From assembly GCA_030917105.1 (NCBI GenBank), contig JAUPVI010000011.1:1-16660 (forward strand): DNA of 16,660 bases, given 5' to 3'. This DNA comes from Candidatus Babelota bacterium. GTDB lineage: Bacteria; Babelota; Babeliae; Babelales; JAUPTZ01. Of the stretch, positions 1 through 6,851 are shown piece by piece; the first letter of the stretch is position 1, and every line of letters starts with the position of its first letter. The notes beneath the pieces are model-generated. The model worked only from the letters and a program-made list of their open reading frames with translations. It ran no database searches and was not told the origin of the DNA. The position numbers were made by a program, and so were the translations under genes.

Positions 1-12
1 CGCACCCCACGC

Positions 13-573
13 CTATAAGAGGGGCTTCAATTTCTCGATAAAACGACGTAAGTGCGGATCAGCTTTTTCATACGGAATTTCATCAAATCCAAACCAGGCA
101 ATAGCGTTAAACTCTTCGGCATCAAAGGCGTACTCTTTTTGCGAGTCCCCCTTGAGTACATACCAAAAAGTAACATCGGTATGCCCGGCCGTAAGGCCAA
201 TAGTAACTCTGGAGGTCAAAAATAATGGCTCTTCTCGCCAAAATTCAGCCGGAACAAACAGTTCTTCTTCGCATTCACGACGCACTGTCTCTTTGGGATC
301 TTCATCTGGCTCAACATGCCCGCCAGATGGCAGCCATGACTACGCTTTTTTATGATCGACCAGCAAAACTTTCTTGGCCGCTTCATCAAAAAGTAAGAAG
401 TAAGAAACTAAGTGCTTTGGTGGGACATCTGGCTTTGCTGTTCTAAAAATGGGCGCCCCGCTTGCAATCCATGCCAATGCATCGTCGATATGCTCTTTTT
501 CCAGCACGTCAACCGGCGCAAGGCCGGCAGCAAGAGAATATACGAGAGCTACGGATGGTTTGAGGTTAAGCAT
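13..573 (-). pseudogene. Nudix hydrolase gene interrupted by an in-frame TAG
   Basis: Two ORF pieces on the minus strand lie in the same frame and are separated only by a TAG at 342-340. Read through, they give about 186 residues of a Nudix hydrolase. The N-terminal half carries the family-typical stretches HIDDALAWIASGAPIFR and PPKHLVSYF. The second half, just after the stop, carries the complete Nudix box: GGHVEPDED, then RRECEEEL, which binds the metal and cleaves nucleoside diphosphate-linked substrates. The stop falls just before WLPSGGHVE, where relatives have a residue such as Gln or Gly; CAG to TAG would be the simplest change. No good ribosome binding site precedes the ATG at 573; a GTG at 519 is an alternative start. 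The gene ends in TAG at 15-13. Most likely a recent nonsense pseudogene; readthrough or a sequencing error is possible. Substrate unknown. Confidence 0.75.
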
Positions 574-661
574 GATGGGATCTTGGGAGGATGGAGAAGA
601 AGTAGACTTAGCCGGCGCAGCCAGTCGTAGCGATGCGACTGAGCACACTACACGCGAAAAC

Positions 662-751
662 TGGTGGAGAGAGTGGGATTTGAACCCACGATACCCGTTA
701 AGGTATACTCGCTTTCGAGACGAGCGCTTTCAACCACTCAGCCATCTCTCC
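662..751 (-). tRNA. tRNA-Ser, anticodon CGA
   Basis: On the minus strand the sequence folds as a class II tRNA. The 7-bp acceptor is GGAGAGA/TCTCTCC. The anticodon stem is CTCGT/GCGAG around the loop CTCGAAA, giving anticodon CGA. There is a long variable arm (ATACC/GGTAT) and a T arm GTGGG/CCCAC with loop TTCAAAT. The D region (GGCTGAGTGGTTGAAAGC) is serine-like. The 3' CCA is encoded at 664-662. The discriminator base (complement of 665) reads A, whereas bacterial serine tRNAs normally carry G. It would read UCG codons. Confidence 0.93.
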
Positions 752-770
752 ATTAAAATCAGTGGCCGGA

Positions 771-798
771 AGTATAAAGATTTTTGCACCAAAAGCAA
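771..798 (-). promoter_or_regulatory. Candidate sigma70 promoter for tRNA-Ser
   Basis: Reading the minus strand, TTGCTT (798-793) and TATACT (776-771) are separated by 16 bp, and the -10 box lies about 20 bp before the tRNA 5' end. The -10 matches consensus at 5 of 6 positions, the -35 at only 3 of 6. It overlaps the divergent permease promoter. Confidence 0.5.
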
Positions 799-812
799 CG
801 AGCGCTTATACT
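784..812 (+). promoter_or_regulatory. Candidate sigma70 promoter for the APC permease
   Basis: TTGCAC (784-789) and TATACT (807-812) are separated by 17 bp, close to sigma70 consensus. Transcription would start near 819, leaving a leader of about 60 nt before the ATG at 879. The -35 box lies inside the opposite-strand tRNA-Ser promoter. Confidence 0.6.
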
Positions 813-878
813 CTGTTGACGGTTTTCCGATCAATTCGATATATTCGCACGCATAAAACAAGCTATTGAAAGTATATA

Positions 879-2183
879 ATGCACAAATCACACAAGAAGA
901 TCGGCTTCTGGCCCGTCCTCGCTCTTGTCACTGGCAGCCAAATTAGCTCTGGTGTTTTCATTTTACCAACCACCCTTGCCCCGTTTGGTGTCTACACTTT
1001 CCTCGGCTGGATCCTCTCTGGTCTGGGAGCAATCTCACTCGCCTACGTTTTTGGGCAGCTCTGCTCTCGCTATCCAGAAACCGGCGGCCCACACGTATAT
1101 GTCCAAAAAGCATTCGGGCCCAGTGCTGCGTTCTTTGTCGGCTGGACATATTGGCTCATTTCCTGGATCAGTACTACCGTAGTATTTGCGGCATGCGTTG
1201 GCTACTTGCGGCCAATCCTTGGCATTGACTCCGCTATTTCCTACTTTATGATACAACTACTGCTCCTCATAGCAGTAACCGCCATCAATTTGCGGAATGC
1301 CCACATGGTTGGCAGAGCCGAATTCTTTCTAACAATCCTCAAGTTCATCCCGCTCATTGCCCTGCCACTTCTTATTTTGCCGTATTACAACATCGCCAAC
1401 TTAATAATAAGCAGTGAAGTAGCGACACTCCCACTCCATACGCTCCTAAGCCGCATTGTACTCATAACTTTTTGGGGGTTTATTGGTCTTGAATCAGCAA
1501 CCGCACCGGCTGGTCTTGTACAAAATCCCCAACGAACTATTCCGCTGGCGCTCATTATTGGTACCAGCTGCGTCGCCCTCCTCTACCTGTTCAACAGTAT
1601 TAGTATCATGGGAGCCGTGCCTGGCCACTTACTTGCAACCTCAGCTGCTCCGTATGTCGATGCTGCACAAGCGGCGCTAGGGGGAAATTGGGGAATTTGG
1701 ATTGCTATTATTTCCTCCATTGTGTGCCTGAGCACTCTCAACGCCTGGACACTCACCAGTGGTCAAATCGCATACGGGCTTGGTAAAGCCGGTTTATTTC
1801 CCGAATTCTTTTGCCGCGAAACAAAAGAAGGAGCTCCATGGTGGGGACTTATCATCAGTGGCCTGGGCGTCACCCCGCTCCTTGCTATGCTCAGCACGAA
1901 AAGCCTCCACGAACAAGTTGCTGCCATTATTGACGTTTCGGTTATCTCATTCTTACTCGTCTATCTCAGTTGCTGTTTAGCCTTGCTCACACTCAGCAGA
2001 AAGGAGCACTGCTCACTCCCCACTTTGGCCATAACGGCCATAGCAGCCCTTTTCTGCATGTGGATCATATCGCAAGCAACACTTACAACCATGATGGTTT
2101 CAGCACTCTTTACCGTCAGCGGTATCCCTTTTTACTTCTTATTCAAACGCCGGCAAGCAAACCAGCTGACAACCAAAAGTTGA
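879..2183 (+). CDS. APC-family amino acid/polyamine permease
   Basis: A 434-residue inner-membrane transporter with about 12 hydrophobic segments. The first segment contains GSQISSGVFILP, the Gly/Ser-rich unwound helix that binds the substrate amino group in this superfamily. It is followed by the SRYPETGGPHVYVQKAFGP stretch, which resembles the FLDPSPGGSYAYARRCFGP region of the arginine:agmatine antiporter AdiC. Length and layout fit the basic amino acid/polyamine antiporter (CadB/PotE/AdiC) branch, so exchange or uptake of amino acids is the likely role; the actual substrate cannot be read from sequence. The start ATG is supported by the upstream promoter, but its ribosome binding site is weak (GAAAG about 7 nt upstream). 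In a host-dependent bacterium such a carrier would import host amino acids. The toxin gene begins 33 bp downstream with its own promoter. Confidence 0.88.
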   Translation: MHKSHKKIGFWPVLALVTGSQISSGVFILPTTLAPFGVYTFLGWILSGLGAISLAYVFGQLCSRYPETGGPHVYVQKAFGPSAAFFVGWTYWLISWISTTVVFAACVGYLRPILGIDSAISYFMIQLLLLIAVTAINLRNAHMVGRAEFFLTILKFIPLIALPLLILPYYNIANLIISSEVATLPLHTLLSRIVLITFWGFIGLESATAPAGLVQNPQRTIPLALIIGTSCVALLYLFNSISIMGAVPGHLLATSAAPYVDAAQAALGGNWGIWIAIISSIVCLSTLNAWTLTSGQIAYGLGKAGLFPEFFCRETKEGAPWWGLIISGLGVTPLLAMLSTKSLHEQVAAIIDVSVISFLLVYLSCCLALLTLSRKEHCSLPTLAITAIAALFCMWIISQATLTTMMVSALFTVSGIPFYFLFKRRQANQLTTKS

Positions 2184-2209
2184 CAGGACTCTTTATTTTT
2201 CGCTATTTT
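2180..2209 (+). promoter_or_regulatory. Candidate promoter of the toxin-antitoxin pair
   Basis: A perfect TTGACA (2180-2185) overlaps the permease stop codon. TATTTT (2204-2209) follows after 18 bp. Predicted initiation is near 2216, essentially at the toxin ATG (2217), so the mRNA may be leaderless. Confidence 0.5.
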
Positions 2210-2216
2210 AGTTGAC

Positions 2217-2480
2217 ATGAAGTGCATAATAAGGATAGAAAACCAAGCACTTAAATCATTTCGTAAAATACCGCGTGCCATCCAAAATTTAATCAATCAG
2301 AAATTGGCTGTGTTGGCAATGAACCCGTATGCCGCTAACAATAATTTCACGAAAATGGTTAACTCAAAAGCGTCCTATAGGCTCCGGCAAGGCGATTATC
2401 AAATTATTTATGAAATAATAGATTGTGTACTGATTATAAGCGTTTTCAAAATTGAACATAGACAAGAAGCATACAAATGA
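2217..2480 (+). CDS. RelE/ParE-superfamily toxin
   Basis: An 87-residue basic protein of RelE size. The C-terminal half has the family signature YRLRQGDYQIIYEI followed by a beta strand and HRQEAYK. The Arg in YRLR and the Arg/Tyr near the end correspond to residues that RelE-type toxins use to cut mRNA in the ribosomal A site. The homology suggests a ribosome-dependent mRNA interferase, but a ParE-like gyrase poison cannot be excluded from sequence. Its stop codon overlaps the antitoxin start (ATGA, 2477-2480), so translation of the two is probably coupled, with toxin first. No Shine-Dalgarno is visible before the ATG, and the promoter lies so close that the transcript could be leaderless. 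It is more AT-rich than the neighbouring permease, which fits horizontal acquisition. Confidence 0.85.
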   Translation: MKCIIRIENQALKSFRKIPRAIQNLINQKLAVLAMNPYAANNNFTKMVNSKASYRLRQGDYQIIYEIIDCVLIISVFKIEHRQEAYK

Positions 2481-2845
2481 AGCTCAACCCGCAAATAATT
2501 TACAAAGACAAGGCGCCTGAGTACGCCCTTCTTCCCATTAAACAATACAATAAGATTGTCGAGCTTCTTGAGGATCTTGAAGATCTTCAAGATATAAAAA
2601 AAATAAAAGAAGCAAACGAAGAGAATTTCCCGTTAGAGATTGCGCAACAATTAGCAACAGACAAGAGCCCCATTGCCATCTTCCGCGAATACCGTAACCT
2701 CTCTCAAACGGCATTAGCAGAAATGGTAAACGTTTCAAAGCAATACATTTCGCAACTGGAAAAAGGTGATCGCACCGGAACCACAAAGGTACTCAAGGCA
2801 ATCGCCAAAGCGTTGCAAGTTGATTTTGATCTTATTACTGAGTAA
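2477..2845 (+). CDS. XRE-family antitoxin with a Phd/RelB-like N-terminus
   Basis: A 122-residue partner of the preceding toxin. Residues 66-118 form a helix-turn-helix of the Cro/C1 (XRE) type: FREYRNLSQTALAEMV, then VSKQYISQLEKG, then IAKALQVDFDLI. The first 50 residues are not part of that fold: APEYALLPIKQYNKIVELLE resembles the start of Phd/YefM/RelB antitoxins, and an acidic coiled segment (LEDLEDLQDIKKIKEANEE) follows. This suggests DNA binding at the C-terminus and toxin binding at the N-terminus or linker. The protein most likely neutralises the RelE-like toxin and represses the operon. AAGAAG about 8 nt before the ATG serves as ribosome binding site inside the toxin gene. The gene stops 3 bp before the kinase remnant on the other strand. 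Confidence 0.85.
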   Translation: MKLNPQIIYKDKAPEYALLPIKQYNKIVELLEDLEDLQDIKKIKEANEENFPLEIAQQLATDKSPIAIFREYRNLSQTALAEMVNVSKQYISQLEKGDRTGTTKVLKAIAKALQVDFDLITE

Positions 2846-2848
2846 GCC

Positions 2849-3142
2849 TCAGCATTCTTGTAAGGCAACGTCTGTTTCGAATGCAATGGCTATAACACCT
2901 CGAGTTTCAAACATACTTATGAACTGTTGATACATCTCCGCCCTGTCACTGCCGCCATCTGCAGTTAGAAGTAGCTGCTGGCTGTAGATAGCAATGTCTT
3001 CCACTATTCGTTCATGCCGGTAATACGCAAGAATTTGCCTGTTGATCTCAGTTTCTCCATACCCTTTGTAGAAAAGCTCTTCTTCACCTGGATTATTCCA
3101 AGTGTTACCGACACCGCCCCCAATAAATAATTTTACACCCAA
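2849..3142 (-). pseudogene. C-terminal remnant of an APH(9)-like (spectinomycin) phosphotransferase
   Basis: An open frame of 97 codons matches, from memory, only the last third of aminoglycoside phosphotransferases of the APH(9)/spectinomycin kinase type. LFIGGGVGNTWNNPGEEELF corresponds to the segment just after the catalytic DWD region, and YYRHERIVEDIAIY is the following helix. Intact proteins have about 330 residues. The N-lobe, the HxDxxxxN catalytic loop and the metal-binding Asp are all missing. The frame begins with a TTG without a ribosome binding site inside the end of yraN, and upstream sequence is intact yraN. It is therefore a truncated, inactive relic left by a deletion or rearrangement whose junction lies at the yraN stop codon. 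Low-level coupled translation from yraN is possible but would yield no kinase. Confidence 0.65.
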
Positions 3143-3492
3143 AAAGCATTCGGAATGTGCGTAATAACTGGCGCTCCAGCACTCAGGTCGACAAAAACTA
3201 CATCAAATCGTACCACAAAATCATGCGCCTGCTGTCGCTGAACAAAGAATTTTGCCGTGGCAATAATCTTACGCTGCTTTGAGCGCGGCACTAAAAACTC
3301 AAACGGCACCGCAACACTATACCGAGTTTTGACCTCCACACAAACCAGAACATTTTGGTGCCTCATAATGAGATCAATCTCGCCCACATGGTGTACCAGA
3401 AAATTACTGGTGACCAATGTATAGCCATGATCACTCAAATAATCAACCGCCAGGGATTCTCCACGAGATCCCACCTTTTGTCGTATATGCAT
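3133..3492 (-). CDS. yraN: YraN/UPF0102 family putative endonuclease
   Basis: A 119-residue protein of normal family length. It opens with the typical RQKVGSRGESLAVDYL helix and continues with GYTLVTSN. The PD-(D/E)XK nuclease-fold core follows: GEIDLI (Glu38, Asp40), then VLVCVEVKTR (Glu53, Lys55). RFDVVFVDL and the closing HIPNAF are also characteristic. The fold belongs to the Holliday junction resolvase-like group; the cellular role is not settled. The ATG at 3492 is chosen because AAAGGTGA lies 5 nt upstream; the open frame extends further but without family similarity. The gene diverges from the M48-like gene at 3650. Its 3' end meets the kinase remnant and overlaps its first codons. 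Confidence 0.9.
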   Translation of the reverse strand: MHIRQKVGSRGESLAVDYLSDHGYTLVTSNFLVHHVGEIDLIMRHQNVLVCVEVKTRYSVAVPFEFLVPRSKQRKIIATAKFFVQRQQAHDFVVRFDVVFVDLSAGAPVITHIPNAFWV

Positions 3493-3649
3493 GTAATCAC
3501 CTTTTTGAATCAGGTTGATACATGCCATGAGATGTTGTTGGAAAAAGTAGCAAGACAACAGAGAAAAAAGCAATAAACAACTCTTGTTTTTATATAAGGC
3601 AGAACAGTACATATACATCACCCGCGCAACCGAAACAAAAGGACCCACG

Positions 3650-4516
3650 ATGCGCATATTCATATATACCACCTGCGGACTACTCTGTGCAGCTGCCACT
3701 ATCATGTCAACAACAACAAGTATCTACAACACCGAAATCAAACAACAATTAACCAGGATTAATTCGGGAGAATCGTTCTGCCCACAAAATAGCTTAGAAA
3801 AGGTTTTTTTTGATGTTTTTAGCTATGCCACTATGCCATACTCACAGCCAATCCGCCACCTTACCGTCGAAGCATGTCCACAGCTCCATGAGCTAATCTG
3901 TAAAATAAGTATCGAACAAGGCATTGAAAAGCCACAGCTCTTCCTAGCATGCGACCAAAACCCAAACAACATCGACGTTAAACTATGTACCTTCAACACA
4001 GCAAGCGGCATTTTGCTTCATCCCGGCACGGCAGCATCACTCTCAGCACGAGTCTTTGAGCGGTATATAGAACAAGCAATTTGCCGTATTCAAGTGACAA
4101 TTTTTCAGTTTTCACAGCATCTCAAAGCGCACAGTGCACAAAAAACTGGATTCATTCTAACTCTGCCACTCATTACAGCGATAACTGCAGGGCTCACCTA
4201 CTATTGCGCAAAACAGGAAGGGCATAAAAAGTACCTGGTTCCATTTGCCTGCGGCATAAGCAGCAGTATCTACGCGATACTATTCTATCGTTGGCTGACA
4301 AAAAAATACGTTGGGTTTAGTTTTCAACGAATCTCTTCTTTTCACAACAGCGAACAAGCTCGGGAAGATTTCTTTCCCGCTCTCTCGCGAGACAAAAAAC
4401 CACAATTCAGCCCTAACCCAAATGAACTATTCGGGATTGAAGCAATCATGCGTACTCAGAACTATCTCAAGACACGCAACGATGAATTTAAAGAATTAGA
4501 CAAACTGCAGGATTAA
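3650..4516 (+). CDS. Membrane protein resembling a degenerate M48 peptidase
   Basis: A 288-residue protein with an N-terminal hydrophobic signal or anchor (residues 3-20). A soluble region follows, then two membrane segments (about 167-186 and 195-216) and a charged C-terminus. Residues 85-147 follow the HtpX/M48 pattern: GIEKPQLFLA, then FNTASGILLHPG, then LSARVFERYIEQAICRI. In active M48 enzymes the last part is LSxxExxxVLAHExxH; here QAICR (142-146) stands where HExxH should be, so no zinc site is present. EQAREDFF (235-242) may echo the downstream E/AD motif. If the match is right this is a pseudopeptidase; otherwise it is an unassigned membrane protein. The ATG at 3650 is preferred because AAAGGA lies 7 nt upstream. 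Its stop overlaps that of the convergent bamD. Confidence 0.6.
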   Translation: MRIFIYTTCGLLCAAATIMSTTTSIYNTEIKQQLTRINSGESFCPQNSLEKVFFDVFSYATMPYSQPIRHLTVEACPQLHELICKISIEQGIEKPQLFLACDQNPNNIDVKLCTFNTASGILLHPGTAASLSARVFERYIEQAICRIQVTIFQFSQHLKAHSAQKTGFILTLPLITAITAGLTYYCAKQEGHKKYLVPFACGISSSIYAILFYRWLTKKYVGFSFQRISSFHNSEQAREDFFPALSRDKKPQFSPNPNELFGIEAIMRTQNYLKTRNDEFKELDKLQD

Positions 4517-5295
4517 CCGAATAAAACCGATTTCTTGCCGACAAGACGATCAGCCATCGCAGTGAATTGAGATTGCTTAAAACCGGTATGCAGGTCATCC
4601 ATTGCTGCAGCCAGTTCGCCGTCATTGTTCTCCGCTTTTGCAAGCTTTGCCTTGCAATAAAGGTAGTGGGCTTTGCCCTCCATGGAAAGATCAAAACGCT
4701 CAGCTATATTTGCCAGACGATGGCGAGCTGAAGCAAAGCGGTTTTGCGTCATGTAGCTATTTACTACATAGAGTTCCTTGTCCAAAAGATTACGCTCACA
4801 CGTACGCGCTAAATCTTCCATCTGTGGGCGGTACCGAAGGTAATCTTTACGGGAAAGATAGGATCGACAAAGCTCAAGCGTCTTTTCAATCGGAGTTGAG
4901 TCACAAGCAACATGATTTGCTTGGTTGAATTTTGCATGTGCTGATTTATACGCAGCATACTCTGCATGCTGATCAGCAGGATAGTACTCCTGGAAATGCT
5001 GATACGCTTCATACGCTTCAGCAAACTTTTCCTGCTCATACTTCACGTCGGCAATCATCAACTTGAAAGAAGGAATTTCCGGATCCCCTGGGTAGAAATC
5101 AATAAAATCACTGATCATACGCTGCGCATTTTCATAATCACGCTTGTTAACGGCAGTAAAGATGTTTGCCGCCAATTCTTTTTTACGCTCTAACGCATCT
5201 GCCGCAACAACTTTTGCAACTTCCTCTTTCTTTTTGCCGCACCCGCCAAGAGCAAGGCCAACACCAATAAGTGCTATAAATAATGATTTTTTCAT
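4513..5295 (-). CDS. bamD: BamD-like outer-membrane assembly lipoprotein
   Basis: A 260-residue lipoprotein of the BamD/YfiO type. The signal peptide ends in a lipobox (LGGC, acylated Cys19). Helical TPR-like repeats follow, with signature stretches such as DYENAQRMISDFIDFYPGDP and FAEAYEAYQHFQEYYPADQH. BamD sits on the inner face of the outer membrane, contacts BamA and recognises the beta-signal of unfolded outer-membrane proteins. The length is close to the usual ~245 residues. The middle part (residues 125-190) is divergent, so a related TPR lipoprotein is possible. GGAAAGA lies 8 nt before the ATG. The gene has its own candidate promoter and lies 89 bp downstream of mgtE. Its stop overlaps that of the convergent gene by 4 bp. 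Confidence 0.8.
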   Translation of the reverse strand: MKKSLFIALIGVGLALGGCGKKKEEVAKVVAADALERKKELAANIFTAVNKRDYENAQRMISDFIDFYPGDPEIPSFKLMIADVKYEQEKFAEAYEAYQHFQEYYPADQHAEYAAYKSAHAKFNQANHVACDSTPIEKTLELCRSYLSRKDYLRYRPQMEDLARTCERNLLDKELYVVNSYMTQNRFASARHRLANIAERFDLSMEGKAHYLYCKAKLAKAENNDGELAAAMDDLHTGFKQSQFTAMADRLVGKKSVLFG

Positions 5296-5339
5296 ATTTT
5301 TTTATCTTTCCAAGAATTAGATAACCAATCGTCCGTGAT

Positions 5340-5367
5340 TCTATATCACGAACATTACTCCTGTAAA
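5340..5367 (-). promoter_or_regulatory. Candidate promoter of bamD
   Basis: On the minus strand TTTACA (5367-5362) and TATAGA (5345-5340) are separated by 16 bp. It lies in the 89-bp gap between mgtE and bamD. A small inverted repeat (CGTGAT/ATCACG, 5334-5350) overlaps the -10 box and could be an operator or chance. Confidence 0.45.
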
Positions 5368-5384
5368 GCAGCTTGCTGCAACAC

Positions 5385-6752
5385 TCAACCGAGAAGATAG
5401 CTACAAACCGAGCAATAAATCAAAATACCGATCACGTCCATCAAAGTAGCCAAAAATGGCGCAGCCGAGTGAGCTGGGTCAATTTTAAAATGATGCAATG
5501 TCAATGGGATGAGTGTTCCAAGAAGCATTGAAACGCATACAATAGAGAACAAAGAAACACCAATCGCAAAAGCGGCCGCCAAATCGCCATGCATAATCCA
5601 CACACGGCAAAAACTAACGATACTCAGAAGCGAGGCGATGAAAAGGCTCAGCAAAGATTCACGCATTATCAAGGAAAGCCGACGTTTACGCCCAATTTCA
5701 CCAGTAGATAACCCACGAATAACTAGCGTAGCTGATTGATTACCAGCATTCCCACCTGTGCCAATAAGCATAGTTAAAAAGAGAGTAAGAATAACGTTTT
5801 CTTCAAGGGTTTTCTCATACTGCCTCATAATAACACTAGATACGCTTTGAAGAAGCAATAGACCAATAAGCCACTTACTCCGCTCAAAAAACATCATGCT
5901 TGTTGATGTTTCAAAGTAGGAACGCTCAATATGCCCAACCCCAGACATCCGATACACGTCTTCGCTTGCTTCTTCTTCCATAACAGTAACCACGTCATCA
6001 CCAGTAATAATACCAAGGAAGTGATTGTACCCATCAACAACCGGAGAAGAAAGAACGCCGTAGTGGGTCATCTTTTTTACCGCTTCTTCCTGGTCTTCAT
6101 AAGCATTAATAACCAATTCATTCTCGCTCATAAGCGTAGTAATAGGCGTTTCAGGCTTATTCAAAACCAGCTTGTCCAAGGTTATATGACCAACAAGAAT
6201 ATTGTCTTTATCTGTCACATAAACCCGATAGCGAACCTCTTGTTGTGGGGAAAGTCGTTGAAGAATATTGATACAATTTTTAACCGTAAGATCACTCTGT
6301 AATGTCAAAACATCGCTGTTCATAATACCGCCGGCTGACTTTGGATCAAAACTCAAAAGACTTATAATACGCGACCGTTGTTTTTTCTGCAGAAGCTTTA
6401 AAAAGTGCTCTACTTGCTCATCTTCTAATTCCTCAAACAGGTCAACAAGAATATCGGCATGCATATTTTTTAATACATGCGCCGCCTGGTCATTGTTTAA
6501 TCGAAGAAGAATATCCGCCTGGAGCATCCGTGAAAGACGGTTGAACGTTCGAGACCCAAGCTCAAGAGGCAAATTTATGAATAAAGCAAGTTGATGCTGG
6601 CGCGCTATGTGCTCAATCAAATCGGCAATATCTGAAGGGTGAGCCCTACAAATCTGCGCCCAGCCTTGAACACCGCGAGCAGAACTTTGATCAAGGACCT
6701 GCTCAATAATAGATTCGAGCGCAACAAGCGAGGTAAGTTGTTCTGGCAGCAT
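5385..6752 (-). CDS. mgtE: MgtE-type magnesium transporter
   Basis: A 455-residue protein with the full MgtE layout. A helical N-domain spans about residues 1-135 (DIADLIEHI, then HADILVDLFEELEDEQVEHFL). A CBS-domain pair spans about 138-260, including MNSDVLTLQSDLTV and GVLSSPVVDGYNHFLGIITG. Five membrane helices complete the protein. TM2 carries the family hallmark GTGGNAGNQSATLVIRGLSTG, and TM5 contains DPAHSAAPFLATLMDVIG, whose Asp lines the ion pore. The N-domain and CBS pair sense cytosolic Mg2+ and close the channel when it is plentiful. The ATG is supported by AAAGGTGA 5 nt upstream; CACC/GGTG could pair around this site in a weak 4-bp hairpin. The divergent gap to rluD is 99 bp, too short for an M-box riboswitch. 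Confidence 0.95.
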   Translation of the reverse strand: MLPEQLTSLVALESIIEQVLDQSSARGVQGWAQICRAHPSDIADLIEHIARQHQLALFINLPLELGSRTFNRLSRMLQADILLRLNNDQAAHVLKNMHADILVDLFEELEDEQVEHFLKLLQKKQRSRIISLLSFDPKSAGGIMNSDVLTLQSDLTVKNCINILQRLSPQQEVRYRVYVTDKDNILVGHITLDKLVLNKPETPITTLMSENELVINAYEDQEEAVKKMTHYGVLSSPVVDGYNHFLGIITGDDVVTVMEEEASEDVYRMSGVGHIERSYFETSTSMMFFERSKWLIGLLLLQSVSSVIMRQYEKTLEENVILTLFLTMLIGTGGNAGNQSATLVIRGLSTGEIGRKRRLSLIMRESLLSLFIASLLSIVSFCRVWIMHGDLAAAFAIGVSLFSIVCVSMLLGTLIPLTLHHFKIDPAHSAAPFLATLMDVIGILIYCSVCSYLLG

Positions 6753-6851
6753 GTGTCACCTTTCGGGTGGCAAGAGAAAGTTTATTGCTGTATTATTGCT
6801 ACAGTTTACCTAGATATTCTTAATTTGATAAGTAATTACCGGAGTTTTGTA

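Noticed and set aside
449..856. Plus-strand open frame of 135 codons across the tRNA
   Set aside because: It reads through the complement of tRNA-Ser and the Nudix gene; its WDLNPRYPL-like string is the usual shadow of a tRNA.
3493..3705. N-terminal extension of yraN
   Set aside because: The extra 71 residues have no family similarity and overlap the divergent gene; AAAGGTGA marks the start at 3492.
6639..6851. N-terminal extension of the pseudouridine synthase
   Set aside because: It overlaps the start of mgtE on the other strand, and the S4 domain begins directly after the ATG at 6852.
6753..6851. M-box magnesium riboswitch before mgtE
   Set aside because: The divergent spacer is 99 bp, too short for an M-box and showing none of its conserved helices.
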